A DNA stretch of 64,000 nt, taken from the NCBI GenBank assembly GCA_020091685.1, contig CM034603.1, positions 15,417,596 to 15,481,595 of the forward strand, in the 5' to 3' direction. Position 1 is the stretch's first letter. Every line of letters begins with the position of its first letter. A model generated the notes under the pieces. That model was not told the origin of the DNA. It made no database searches and was given only the letters and a program-made list of their open reading frames with translations. Source of the stretch: Lutjanus erythropterus (taxonomy: Eukaryota; Chordata; Actinopteri; Lutjaniformes; Lutjanidae). This document shows positions 1 through 13,360 of the stretch, piece after piece. The position numbers were made by a program, and so were the translations under genes.

Positions 1-90
1 TCCCAAGTTACTGTGGTGAGAATCAAACAAGTCAAGTCGAGTCATTGGTCAAATCCAGAAAGTCACAAGTCAAGTCATATGAAATTCTTA
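1..90. repeat. AAGTC-rich degenerate repeat, part 1
   Basis: AAACAAGTCAAGTCGAGTC and CACAAGTCAAGTCATATG repeat the AAGTC pentamer at irregular spacing. The repeat resumes at 500-640, with diverged DNA between. Confidence 0.5.
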
Positions 91-499
91 TGATCTCTCC
101 CAGTTTCTACATCTAAACCAAACACATTTGTGCTAATTGGCAACATGCTCACATAACTGGTTAACATTATATGGCCTTAAATCAGTCCCCCAATTGTCTT
201 TTACATTAACATCTTCTCAATAAAATGCAGGATCAATTCAAAGCCAAGTCTAACATAACTTAAGCTTTCTACCTTTCTTTGTAGGTTTTGTAGTGATGGA
301 TGAAGTTGGGTGTTTTGGTGGTCGTGTTACTGATTTTTGAGGCGCAGACCTTGCATACCGCTGTGGTCCTTGAATCCAAATTTTAGGCTTTTATTTTTGG
401 GCTAGCTTTATCCTAGTCAGATGCCATGTTTGCACACATTGCGCTAGAAATCACACAGTAATGTTTCAAAATTAAAGAATACCATCTCAGCATCGAGAA

Positions 500-640
500 A
501 AATTCAAATGCAAGTCTCAAGTTGTGAATACCAAGTCAAAGTCAAGTTGAATCTTTTATCAGTGTTAGTCAAGTAAGTCTCAAGTCCCCAATTTTGCGAC
601 TTGAGTCTGATTCGAGTCAGCTCATGTGACTTGAATCTTC
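500..640. repeat. AAGTC-rich degenerate repeat, part 2
   Basis: AAGTCTCAAG, CAAGTCAAAGTCAAGTTG, TAGTCAAGTAAGTCTCAAG and the inverse GACTTGAGTCTGATTCGAGT lie close together, so part of the block can pair with itself. Together with 1-90 it looks like one fish repeat of the AAGTC type. Confidence 0.5.
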
Positions 641-2440
641 CACCAACTTCTTTAGGATGACAGCTGGAGCTAGATAGACTGTGATATTCAGTACTGATAT
701 GTTCGACTAACATATTCAATCAAATTTGATGTAAACAGTATGGCATTATTGTTGAATTTATTAAATTAAACCATGGAATTAAACATTTTTCTTAGTTGGC
801 ATGCATCCTTGTTTCATCCCAGCCTATACTTGGGGGCCTGCCTCTATTTGTTTGTTTCGACCACACTCCCGGCTGTTATTCGAAACCTGGCTTCTATTTG
901 ACTGCTGGCTTTTATTTGAGGAAATATGGAAATCGACTTAGTGTTTCAGTACTAAGTTGATCATGTAGTGATTACAAGGGAGTTTACTGTTCAAATGGTC
1001 CAAAGCACATATTATAAGACCCATCAACTCTCCTGTGGTTGACACAAAATACATTTAGGTAGTTTACCCTAATCACCGATTGGTGATATTTTCTGACTTA
1101 CACAATAAAATCCGTTTGGGGTGCATTTTGGAAAAGCGGGGAGAAAGTTTCTTTGTTCTTTGCAGGATAAAGGATACAGGATTCTACATAGTTTGAGATC
1201 AGACAGAAGTGATGTACGGTGCCCTCTTTCACATAATCCTGCCTGAGAGTAGCATCGCTGAAGTCTTGTCAGAGAAACGGGTCCACAGAGGAATCCTGAT
1301 TTTGTTCTGAATCTATCTCTGATCTGCTCGTGTCTCTACACGAGCTGCAAATGGGTCAAATGTAAGAAACAGCAGGAGGGAGAGAAAGTAACAAAGAAAG
1401 TGATGTAGGAGAGAGGCAGAGAAGATGATCAGTCTCTTGTCTCATAATTTTGACACACTGTCAAAAGATCCTCCAAATTCAACACACTGAAATGTAAAAG
1501 TCTGGGTTATGAGTTAAGTTTATGTACATGGCAGTTAGGTTTTATTCATTTACATATCACCATGCCAGAAAACATTAATATATTATGCCAAATACTGTAT
1601 ATATATCGAAGATTGTGTGTCATTGAGACTTACTTATTTATAGTACTTTGTGAAAACACTCTATCAAATTCTACAGCAGCCTGATACGACTGTGCTTGGA
1701 AATAACATCCACGTGAAGAAAATACATAAAGTCAAAACGCTGCCGGTCTTCCAGTCTCTCATTTCAATTGTCTATAACCAGATGTGTCCTAAAGATAAGC
1801 CCAATTGACTGACTGACCCACATTACCTCATAAATCCACTTTTGCAGCAACAATGTAACAATGTGGAGCCCTCTGTGTGTTTTTACAGCCCTGTACTGAA
1901 AACACAGACAGTGTTGGTTTTGAGGTCTATCAAATGATAAAACACTGCACAGCGGTTCATAACATGAGGAAGGATTTTACTCATGTGGAAAGAGGTCACA
2001 GTAGTAATAACTTTAGTACTCATAGCATTACGGGTGGGTAAACCTTGGAGTTGTGGTGTTCATGTTACAAAGTAATGATATTTACCAGGACTTTGTGTTT
2101 GACTGGTCAGCACAGCCCATTGCCAGATGCTGCATTGCATTTTGGCAAAAAGTTGAGTCAGGTTCAACTTTTCAATATGTTTTTTTGCTGTTGGAACTAG
2201 GGCTGGATCATTGAAGGACTACATTGGGGAGTCCATCAATAGTAGTTTTGGGGGGCAGATTTTTTAGGGCATTTAGTTTTGCTAATTTAATCTAATCTAA
2301 TAATCTGTCTTCAATTAACTAGTGAGGGCCGCTGCTCGTCAAAAGATTTTAATTGACACACACACTGAGCCGAAGACCGAATAAGAGGTTTCGGGCCTTT
2401 TTTTGACATCTAACTGGATGAATTAAGGATTGTTTTTCAA

Positions 2441-2580
2441 CTAGGGTTGCAGATTTTGTGACTCTACCTTAACTGATGGTTGAAATGGATTAATTATTGA
2501 TCAGTACATTTTTGATTGTGAAATTCTTAACAGTAATTGAACAATTATTGATAATCATTATTAACTCTAAATTAAACCAA
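2441..2580. repeat. TAGGGTTGCA-type repeat fragment
   Basis: Begins CTAGGGTTGCAGATTTTGTG and continues with GATTAATTATTGATC, like one end of a widespread percomorph repeat that starts TAGGGCTGCAAC. Confidence 0.4.
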
Positions 2581-2960
2581 ACCAGGATTGTGTTTGGGAC
2601 AGGGAAAGACTAACCACAATGGTTTTGGTAAGTTTTACTTCTTTGAATAAACTGTGTTTCACACTGAGTTAACAAGGCAAAATTAAGCTTGTCAGTAAAA
2701 AAGAGAAACTTGACTTCAGAAAGTGCAAAGCTGTATTTTCCTGTTTCAAAAGGAAATAGGTGAATGGACATTTGACAGTTTTTTATATTTATTTATTGGA
2801 TGTAGCAAACAGCATATGTAACGTGGTAAACTTGCCACTCGCACAATGAAACTCACATACACACAAAACTGCACAAATAAATTGGCAATCAACGGTTGTT
2901 AGGCTGACGGAGGCCGGTTGGAAAATCTGAACATGTCGTCCAGCACTAGTTTGAACTTAA
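2560..2960. repeat. Unclassified repeat, copy A
   Basis: Shares with 11,340-11,505 the blocks AACCAAACCAG, AATGGTTTTG, GGCTGACGG-GGC and ATGTCG-CCA in the same order and strand. Both copies sit beside a TAGGGCTGCAAC-type repeat. I cannot assign a family. Confidence 0.4.
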
Positions 2961-3904
2961 ATGAATGAGAGGACTGTGTATTTTTCATGCAGGACAAAAG
3001 TTGGTCTAATGCCCCTGAATAATGGAACAAATTGAAAAAATTTGTGTCTGTCTCTCTGATTTTGAAGCAACATGTCACATCTTCTACAGCCTATGATTCT
3101 CTGTGGTGACTCTATACAGCTGACTGCGAGTTGTGTGACTAAATGTACAAAGAACTGAAGCACAGACAGAAGAGTAACACAGAAAATGAAAAGTGATTAG
3201 TGTTGGCACTGTCCAAATGTAAAAGGAAATGAACTTTTACAGATGTTTGTGTGTGTATGACCATATGCTTGTGTGTCTGGAACAGCAGCTGTCTGGATGC
3301 TGCTCTGTCCTCTCCACAGGGGACGAGGGCTATTCCCTGCAGGCTGGGACATGATGCCTGAACCCACAGTTTCTGGACAGATGGAAAAAAAAGCTCATAT
3401 TGCAGTGAGACTCTTTGCTTTCAGACACCTTACAGACATTTTAACCACAGCGATTTAAAACAAGTGAGCAAGAATGGAGTCAGAGCTGTTCAGTGACGCA
3501 TTTTCTCTCTCTGAGTTAGACGCATTTCCTATTAATGATACACGGTTTTTCAATAAACTCTGAAAATGGCTGTGTAACACTCTCAGAGTTAAATATATGA
3601 TCAGTGCTGTTGTGCTGTTGTGCTGACAGCCTCTACTGACTGATTAAATCTCTCAGTGACTAGTCGCAGCTAATGACGCTAATTCTGCTGCGTGGTCGTT
3701 GGCTGGAGGCTGGAGGGGTCCAGTAAGGACATATATACGGTATATAAATTCTGCGTGTGTGGTTATGTAAGAGGGTAGCAGGGGGACAGGTGCGGTCACT
3801 GCTCAGGACACATAATGTGATGAGATGTGACTTAGGAAGATGAACACTGTGTGTAGCTTTCTCCTCCAATTTGGACACTGTGGAGGATTTAAGATTTCTT
3901 GGTC

Positions 3905-3985
3905 ATTTTTTCATCCTTATTGGACGGAGTGGGGCGAAAAGGCAGACAGGAAATGGGGGTGAACAGAGGGGAATGACATCCTAGT
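3905..3985. repeat. Interspersed repeat fragment, same type as at 56.4 kb
   Basis: GGCAGACAGGAAATGGGGGT and AGAGGGGAATGACATCC match the front half of that repeat. Confidence 0.4.
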
Positions 3986-5258
3986 CAACCAGCAAATGTT
4001 ATTATCTAATGCAGAAACACTGAGCTATAAAACCCTGTTGATGGTTAGAAAATGTATCTTTGAAATGGCATTTTTTTCCAAGGGCTCATGATGTGTTTCT
4101 GAGCTTAACTATTTCCAACCTACTACTAGAAAATGTACTCCGGGTTAATCCAATCCGATCTACCCCGACTTCATAAAGAAATAGTTGTCTGACATCAACA
4201 CAACAATGGCAGCACCAAGGGAACATTGCAAATGGCAAACCATCAACTAAAAGGCCACATCAAGTATATTTGCCAGTATTTAATCTAAATCATAAATAAT
4301 ATCATATTGTAAAACCTGTTCTGCATGTAAATTAATGTCAAAATATGTCACCGGTGTTATTAAGTAGCTGGTTACAAAAAACAATTTCTGAAAATTGTCT
4401 TCTCTGCACAAAAGATATTCAAGAAAACATAAAAAATACTCCTAAAAGAGAAGGCATTAGGAAATATGCAATATTTACTGACTTTTGCAGATTACCTGAC
4501 AATGTTGCTACACAGGAACACATTTAAACGAGTAACATATATTTATTCACAAAACTGCGTGGAGTGCTGCTGGGATGTGAAAAGCCTTCACCTACCTTTA
4601 AGCCTACCCTCTTGAGTGCCTCAGATTTCTTCAACAAGTCTACCACAGGTATCTTTATAATTAACGCCAAGAGCAGAAGTTTCTGTGGCAGAAGTCTAAA
4701 CAAACATTAATCGTCAGGGTCAGCCATGTTTTTTGTTTGCATTTGGCATTGTACACCTGGAATACTTGGAGGTCGGAGGTTGGAAGCTTCAGGTGGGAAA
4801 AAACAATCTCTAACTTTGACTGGAAGCTAACATGAGACAAGTAAAAGTTCTCCAAAACCCCAAATGAAAGATAGAACTCCTTCAGTACAAGCTAAAACAG
4901 CAGGATTATCAAAATTAGAAAGATAAGGTTTTCACTTTCAGAAAAGAAAAGCCCAAGACTCTGTTGAGATTACCCTCTCGGCTGCTTGTGCTGCTCCGCT
5001 CTCTTAGAAATAAATGGCCAACCACAACACAGCAGGCTTTCAGACGGTATCTAAATCACCGCTGATGGATGTTTACATCTTGACGCCTGTTGTGGCAATC
5101 CAGCTCTGTTGAACCAACACAGCTGAGGAGGATTAAGATAGGAAGTAGAGATACGGGGACTCCTCATATCAGTCCCGCTACTCTGTTTAATGCCAGGCTT
5201 GGTCTCAACCTCCTTGTGGAGACCTGCATGTGTACCAGTAATCTGAATTTGTTTATCC

Positions 5259-5381
5259 TAGTGCTGCATCGATTTTTTTTCCAATTCACGTTCAGCTTTT
5301 GATCGATACAGGCTGTCTGAATCGATGTACACACATTAAAGCCTGATGCATCGGATGCGTGAGTGAATCGTTACACCCCTT
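5259..5381. mobile_element. Fragment of the same hAT-type MITE family
   Basis: Shares with the 56.6-kb element, in opposite orientation, the terminal CGTTACACCCC/GGGGTGTAACG word, CATCCGATGC-type and ACAGGCTGTCTGAATCGATG-like blocks, and the GTGCTGCATCGAT word. Only one end is present. Confidence 0.7.
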
Positions 5382-6849
5382 GGCCCTACTGTAAGACACC
5401 TACTTTTAGAATGGAGTTTGGTTTAATAGTTTGCCCACTTGAAAGACTTTTGCAAGCAGCGGGTATTTCAATGTTAAGAGCTCACATAAATTGAGCTGAC
5501 TTGTTCTCTAACGTTAACAGCATAAAGCAACATGGTAACGAAGTGGGGCTAACACCAATCTGTCTTCTGCTTCTCTCAGTTTGTAGTTAAAGTTTATATA
5601 ATATGCAAAAACTGCAATCAAATAGAGTCAGTCCCCAGAGTTTGGTCATATCACTTAGCCCCGTTTCCACCCAGATTTATTCCAGCTGGTCTGGAGATTT
5701 GAACCAGTGACCTTCTGGTCACAAACCCAACTAATGTACAGCTGCTGTCCAGTGTCTAATTTGGAGCCAGCAATCTGACCTAGAGGGTAAAAAGACCTGT
5801 AACTATGTAAGCACAGAAAGTGCAAAAAAAAAAAATTATTTCATGTTCTGGAGATAACTGCGCTGCAAGATAAATCTGAGGCGCTGTGAGATTTTTAATG
5901 AGATAAAAAATGAGAAGAAAAACAGTTATGCTGAACAACTTTGTATGTAATTTAAGTGAAATACTAGAGTTTTACCTTGTCAGACATCTAAAAAAAATTT
6001 AGATACAGTATTACACAATCTTGCTGACATGTCTCTTGGTTAACTCTCTGGTTGAGCTGCTCAAACCTCATCGACATACACAACTTGTTACAAGGGTGTT
6101 TGTGTAGGTATTGATAAGTTATAGAGGGTCACAACCTGAAGAAGTTGTCTGACTGGAGGGACTGTCTGGTAATGTATATAACTTTCAGTAGTGGCACACC
6201 ATCCCTCTGTAATTACTGTCCTAGTTGTGAAATTGTGCACTTCTTTTAACTTTTGTATGTATTTCTGCCTAGATGTATTTTCATGGTCAAAGTGACAAAT
6301 GCAAAAATGTCACGGACAAAGCCAGAAGAGTAGGTGACAGCGTTTACACAGACAAAAAAAATTCACTCCTCATTGTCAGCAGCAGTGAATGTCAACAGAA
6401 CAGACTGTACAGCATACCAAACATTTCCAACTGAATGGGAAATGGGGGAAATGTGGTTTGGAGGTCTAAGGAGTCAGTGAGAGAGAACACCTGCAGCCTG
6501 ATGCACCTGTCCAGCTTTTTATCTCAGACTTCTCTTTTCTGGAACACTGTACATTGCCATTCTGCACCAGTGTAATCACACACTGATGTTCAGAGCTAAT
6601 AGAATTATGCTATTAGTTACATTTTAAGTTGTGTCTGTGTTTATGTTAACTGCTCAACAGGCAGAAACAAATCTGGAGCTATTTAAATGCCCAAATATGC
6701 TCAATCATTCTAGCCTGGTAAAGTTCACATATCCAAAGGCTTTTGAAAGCAGAAAGTATTTAACTTACTGTCAGACAGCGTTTGACTTTTGTGTGCCTAA
6801 TTTGATGCACCAGACCTCTGATTTGATTTGGAAGTGGTGTGGCAGATGG

Positions 6850-6850
<1 letters not shown>

Positions 6851-6927
<77 letters not shown>
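6851..6927. repeat. (TG)n microsatellite
   Basis: About 35 TG units, nearly pure, with one CG interruption near the left end. Open frames of repeated Cys-Val or Thr-His across it are artefacts. Confidence 0.97.
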
Positions 6928-6928
<1 letters not shown>

Positions 6929-7369
6929 GTAATCCCTCTGTGGCAGACAGGGCACATTCAGTTCATTTCCCATTCAGCAGCACATTAGAGAACACAAGCG
7001 GGACACAGCCTGGTTTCCACTGGAGTCCACTAACAACAGCAGAATTCTCCAATCAAACACTGACTCCGGTTGCATCTGGTTGCAGATCCATACAGCACAC
7101 TTATTGGGAAGTTCACCTGAGTTCTAAACATACTGCTGGCTTTCATTACACTTGAATTGATTTGTGATTATAACATAATTCAAATTATTCTGATGGCAGA
7201 GTGGGTCATGGTGGGCTGTGGTGAAAATAATGGTGGATACCAATTTCTGGAAATTCTATTAAATTTGCACTTTGTAGTGATCAGTTCAGTGGAGAGTGAC
7301 AGGTAGCAGTGTGTTTTCCTGTTTGACACAATGTCTTTTTGATTCAAAAACAATCAATCTAATTTTAGT

Positions 7370-7515
7370 TGTACAGCACCAAAATACAACAGAAGTTATT
7401 TCAGGGAACTTTATAGAGCAGATCTAGACCACAGTAATATTTACTGAGACCCAACAATTTCCACTATGAGCTAGAACCTGGCAAAGGGGTGAGGAAAACC
7501 TCCCTTTTAACAGAC
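7370..7515. repeat. Fish interspersed repeat fragment next to L1
   Basis: AGGGAACTTTATAGAGCAGA, CAACAATTTCCACTATGAGC and GGGTGAGGAAAACCTCCC follow the pattern of a common teleost repeat with GAGGAAAAACTCCC. It directly precedes an L1 fragment. Confidence 0.4.
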
Positions 7516-7529
7516 AGAACATACAACAG

Positions 7530-7785
7530 ACGCAGACTACTTGCCTCTTTTTAGGGGCACAAGACAGGTATGTCTAATGTCCCCTATACTCTTTGCCACT
7601 GCCACTGAACCTCTCACTATAGCACTCCAATCTAACCCTCTCATTACAAATGTGAGTAGGGACGGGATTTAGCAAAGGGTCTCACTTTATGCAGATGACT
7701 TGCTTCCCTACGTTTCCAGGCCTGATATATCCATACCCACTGGGGTCAGGTCAAAAAACATGTTGAAAGAATTTGAGAAACTACT
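7530..7785 (+). mobile_element. LINE-1 reverse transcriptase fragment
   Basis: In one plus-strand frame it reads GTRQVCLMSPILFA, TEPLTIALQSNPLITN, then VSRDGI, one stop, and QRVSLYADDLLPYVSRPDIS. The SPILFA block and YADDLL catalytic motif are L1 reverse transcriptase motifs (the YADD aspartates bind metal). The copy is short, has at least one internal stop, and is dead. Confidence 0.8.
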
Positions 7786-10700
7786 ATTTATAATGAGAGA
7801 AAAAGACCAATAATAAGTGTTTTGAAAAAACAGCCATTTTCAATTTCTACACAAAATAGCTTTGAGGATTATGATGGATGAATTTGGGGATTTAGTTGCC
7901 ACTGTTGTCTGTAAACACTAGTAATAATACTGTCCCACAAGCTTAACAGTTTTCTTTGAAAAAGCGTACATTGATGGCATCCTTACTGTTTTCATCAGCT
8001 TGCAAAAAGAACCTAAACCTGATGATTCAACCAGCTACAAATAATCAGATCAATGACCAAACAAAATGAATGAAATCTGCTCTAAAACTTTCAGGGAATT
8101 TTGGAAACCACCAAACACAGTAGTGAGGAGATGAAGACATCCATTTACTTCCCTGCTCATCCTGTCTGATCACAGTACAACAGACACAGCTACACTGTTG
8201 AGCAGCCTGACCCAGCTGGACCCACTGAATGGGTTAAGACCAAACTCAGTGAAGAGGAACAGAACGGAGTATTCTTCCTTCAAACACAGACACAGGTCCC
8301 TTAAGGTCATCAGTTCAAATGTGCTAGACATCCATTCATGTACATGAATGAGGCTATAGGCCCATTAACCCAGCAAACAGAGACACAACACAACCATGAT
8401 GCTTTGAGCTCAGCACAGTGTAGCTGACAAAGATAAAATGAGACTCAGTGGGGATCAGAAATAATCCAAATACACTATTCATTCAAAGCTACATCTTTGC
8501 CTTCAGTGAGACCACTGGCTGCAACACAGTCTGTCAAAAGATGTCTATTAGATGCTTGTCTGCTGTTCTGGCCTTCGACAAAAGGACAAATCATAGTGGG
8601 ACCTCACCCAGCACACAACTTGTGTCTCTTCTATTTACACAAAACTGTGGGTTACTTAATATACCAAACAGAGACAAACATCCATTCAAAACCTTTGTTT
8701 GGGCTGTATACAACTTCCATTCAGTGAGGTGAAACTTTCTAAAATATTACTAACCTTTTTTGTTTGCAAAGTCATGTGCAGAACAGACAGAACAATGAAT
8801 CAGTTAAAGCTATAGGAGTTTTTAACTGGTCATGAAACTCAATTCAATACTGATGTGTCTCTATGACCTACATCAGCAAACGTGACCATCAGTGATAAGA
8901 TTGGCTATTTCCATTTCTGAGTTGTATGTTAGCCAGTTAAAAAAGGGCAGGATGAGATTTTTCTTTAGATAATTTATTTTTGATGTTATATTTTGTGGTT
9001 ATATAGGTGGAAACACTGTCACTTTTGCTCACAGGGGCCTCAAAATACAAAATTTATTGTAATAGCTTTAAGGAATAAAGTAATCAGCAGAATAACTGAT
9101 AATCAAAATAATGTTATTTGCAGCCATAGACCCCTAAGAACTTCAATACACAACCACTATCTAACCATGAAGAGATGACTAACTGAAAATCACTTAGTGT
9201 TCCAGGAAGTCTCAAGTGTGGTGACTATCAAAGGTTTGTAGATCCTCAGCAATAACCACAAACACAATCCCAACATCAGTCTCACTGCATCAGTTTAGTG
9301 CGCACAACAGTTTCTTCCCACTTCAGGACTCATGAAAAGCCACAGACTTACTCTTCTGGGATTAATAATACTGTGAGGTCAAACGTGTGGGTGAAAAGTC
9401 AAACGGCAGCAGGGCCGATGATGGAGGCGAGCAGAGAGACTATAGGCACATCAAACATCCTACATACTCTTTGACTCAGTGTTGACACTTAAATTCCTAT
9501 TAAAGTGACATCAAAGTGACAAACATGGGATGAAGGAGATACTTAACCAGATGCAAACATTCCAAGATCTGAGGACTAAAATGACTAGGAGGAAGTTAAA
9601 GAGACAAAGGAAAAAGGAAACAAGCTAAAATGATTAATATCTTAATAGAAATTAACTTTAGGTCTATAGTCAAAGACATCATGAACCAGAATCTGGAGAA
9701 AACCTCTAGAGGGGAGTACAGATAATGGAAACACTAAACGTCATGCACATTCACAGCATAGACACAACAGTGGGCTTCATAGATGAGTGGGCACTGGAAA
9801 AGAGTGAGTCATGCCTGACACATGGTGACAGAAGTGACCTTTTACTGATGCTACAAATCATGCCAGAACCCAAAAACTAAGATATTACTGTAAATGTGAA
9901 GAATATGTTACTTAAGAGAGAGGGAATGTGTTAAAACAGCACCAACCCTGATGGTACCCTGGGTTAAACGATTCTTCCCTCTTCCTCACAGACTTGGTTT
10001 GTCAGTCTGAGTCAGAAATGTGCTAACACAAAACCAGTTTCCATTGAGACTTGATTAAAATGGTTCATCTTTAGGCCACAGTTTCTGGTAAATTGCAAAA
10101 TTAAGCACCAAATTCAACCACTTCAACAGCCATCCACCTTTTTAGAATCGAATGGCATCAGTAGCTCTAATTACACATAGCTGCAGTGGTAGATTAGCTC
10201 AACATTGTCTTTATTTGGCTGGTGCTGATTTTCCCATCTGGTAGCCCAAACAACCCTGCAATTTTGTATAAAAGAACTAGATAGTGAGTTAATTGTGATT
10301 TCTTTTTCTCACACTGTTGCACTTCATTGAAAAAAAATACAACACACTGCCTGCTTTTAAAGAGTCAGTGCAGCTGACCTGATTGAGGTTAACTAGGTTT
10401 CTGGCTTGACATTAAATGGGACATTCCCACTGATGGACCCAGTTGTATTTTAAGCTAATGGTGCTTAATTTAGAAAGCAACCAGTCAGATACATCCACTG
10501 CTTTAAATTGAGATTAAATTGCGAACCAGTGCTGGCTGTTTACATACTAATATAAACGCAGTCTTTAAGCTGACTGAGAAAGATTCAAAGGCTTTTCTAC
10601 AATCTACACATTTTCTTTTGTTATGACTCACGTTTCCCATCTTTGAAAACCTCCTGGTAACCCGCTACTTCCTTCAAAAGTCTCCAGTGATGACTGAACA

Positions 10701-10964
10701 CCAGTAGCTATAAATAAAAAGTCCACCCTACAAAGTCATCACAAAGGTGTCAACAATTCAATTTCTGCCTGTACTACCAAATCAAACTGCCTTTGTGTCT
10801 GTAGCTACAGTCATATCCTACTGGTTTCCACTTAACATTTATCCCTCAACGGGACTGAGGACAGAAATATATTACATTTAAAAGGTAGTAATGTTGTTTC
10901 CATGGGACTTTTAAGAGCATCTGATTCATTTCCAACTACTTTTGAAAATCACTTAATCTTTTCA

Positions 10965-11188
10965 GTCATTTTCTTTAAGAATTTTTTAAACATTTTCTGG
11001 GTTGAGTTCTTGAACGTAAGGACCTGCTGCTTTTCTTTGTCATTTATGACAGTAAAGATGTCACTTTGGGCTCTGGGAAATTATGATGAGCATTTTTTTT
11101 ATAATTTCTTGTGATTTAAGATGAACAGAATTATTGTGAAAATAATTGGCCAATTAATTAATAATGAAAGTAATCGGGAGTTGCAGCC
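10965..11188. repeat. TAGGGCTGCAAC-type repeat, partial
   Basis: Shares ACATTTTCTGG, ATGACAGTAAA, TTTGGGCTCTGGGAAA, TTAATTAATAATGAAAGTAA and a GGGAGTTGCAGCC terminus with the 38.9-kb copy, same orientation. Confidence 0.6.
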
Positions 11189-11339
11189 AGAATGAAATTT
11201 GGGTTGGGGAACTGGGCGACTGTCTGAGTCAATCCCCGGTTGTTGTCTTTTTGACAATTTTTTATTTTGCTTAGTTCTTCCAACAAAGAATGAGTGAGAG
11301 TCGCTGATAGTGTCAGTCCCAATAATAGTGAAAACGATC

Positions 11340-11505
11340 AATTCAGAATTAATATCAACCAAACCAGAGCCAGTGATTGTTAAAACAGTGGAACGACAAC
11401 TGTAATGGTTTTGAAGAATTTTATTTAGTTTTTTACCAGTTGCTGGGCTGACGGTGGCTCGTGGGAAAAGTTAAATATGTCGCCCAACTGTACTAGGTAG
11501 GTCTG
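11340..11505. repeat. Unclassified repeat, copy B
   Basis: Partner of the block at 2,560-2,960: CAACCAAACCAGAGCC, TGTAATGGTTTTGAAG, GGGCTGACGGTGGCTC and AAATATGTCGCCCAACTG. It is shorter than copy A. Confidence 0.4.
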
Positions 11506-13264
11506 TTTTATATCACTGTAAACATAACACCTTTGGGTTTTGGACTGTTGGTTGGACAAAACAAACAAACAGACATTTGAAGATGTAATCTGTAACATTT
11601 GTATGGGAATTTTTCATTCATTTCAGGGCTCAACACTTTTGGGCCTCAGTTACTTAAGTCTTTGTTGATAACTGAAAAACAAAACAAAAAAACAACCGTT
11701 ATGGGGCAAATAAAAATCGACTTTGGGCAATGAACTTCAGTTGCAGCCCCAGTTTAAAATATGGAATAAAGAGTAAACCCACAAAGATACTTAACAGATA
11801 AGACAACACCAGGAGAACACTACACGCCTTCAGGTCCAGAATGCCAGTTAAACACACCACAATGCAGCAAAAGAAGAGGCCAATAATTGCAATGCAGGGA
11901 GGCTGAGCAGCAGCATGCAATGACAAAATGACACAACAATTAGAAAAGCACAGAGTGTAATTAAGCTTGACAACGTGCCCAAATATTCCCTCCAAAGTAT
12001 TTTCACAAGGTCAACAACAGTGCAAAGTAATTGGCAGTAAGTAACAAGGAAATAATAGAGTCAGTCAGTGCAAAGATACAACAAACCTGATGAAGAGTCC
12101 CCTCAACCTTATATAATTGTTCACAGGACAACTAGGCCTATACATAATGAAACTGCCGATTATATAGTTTTTTGTTGTTTTCATTTTTGGTTTCAGTGGT
12201 TCTGAAGTAGAGCTAAATAAAACTGCATCTCTCTCAGTCCATGAAGTTTAGCTTGCTGTGTTTCCTCATCACCCAGGGCCTCATTGATCATCATGTATCC
12301 CGGTTAGACCACGACACACTGCAGAGTGCAGCCTTTAGAAAACAGGCCAGCATTACTAGATTTTCTTTTAAAGACAAAACCACAACACATTTTGCAACAG
12401 AAAGTGTTCTAGCTATTAGTTTTGTTTAGTAATTAATTAATGCGTACGCCACAAGTGCTGCTGTTGGATAATGTCTCAACAAAGTATAAGATCATTTTCT
12501 TTGCAGATGAAGTGGCGTGGTGCTGTAAAATCTGAGGAGTTTAAGATTTTTAATATCAGCACAAAATATCTTCTGTTGAGATGGGAGAACTGTATTTGCC
12601 CCTTCAAAAATGTCGTCTTTCTCCTCATCTTCTCCTTTTTTGTACATCTTTTCTCAAATGGTATTTTTCATAGCTCATTTCACACTCTTTTTGTTCACTG
12701 GGGAATCATGTATCGACCTGTCTCTGAACACTCTAAAGAATGTAGCGAAGAAAAAAAAAAACATCTACTCAAGTCCTTTTCACCTCCTCCAGCTACAGAG
12801 AGGAGGCCATGTATCCCAGTTTCCTTACAGCTGCATGCCTCAACAGCACACCTCTTTATGGAGGAGGAGGAGAGTAAAAGGGCAGGTATGAGGAAGACAG
12901 AGGCAAGAGGAGCGATTCCCCCCTGGCTAAGGATGATCCCTCATTCAACAGCATGTCAGAACTTCTCTTTTTAAGTTTTAAAATTAATCATCTCAGATTG
13001 AGAGAATCTGTTTGGAATGAATAAGGAGGAATAGTACTTAAATCCTTATAATAATAAGGAAACAGGACACCTTTAAGGAGCTGTATTATTCAGAAAATAA
13101 TTTATTCTCAATGAATAAGTTTTTCTAAATCTGGTCTCTTACCTCACTTTAAAGGGCAAATATTTGGTGCAAGATTGTTTGTAACACTTATCATTATTCA
13201 GTTGTGGTCAGAATAATGTGTCTGGGCACAAGTTAAGTGCTTCTGTTTCCCATTTCACTCATGC

Positions 13265-13360
13265 TGTTCTGACAGGGTCAATGCTTGGTCCGTACAGTAC
13301 TGTTGTTATGCTGACGACACCCAGTTATACATATGTCCCGTCAAAATCCACTATTCGTAG
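13265..13360 (+). mobile_element. L2-type LINE reverse transcriptase scrap
   Basis: CAGGGTCAATGCTTGG (QGSMLG-like in one frame) is joined after an internal deletion to TGTTATGCTGACGACACCC, which reads CYADDTQLYI. YADDTQLY is the catalytic box of L2/CR1-type LINEs. Confidence 0.6.

Noticed and set aside
6631-7155. 174-residue plus-strand frame with a long Cys-Val run
   Set aside because: It reads through the TG microsatellite; no domain, no splice context and no protein character outside the repeat.
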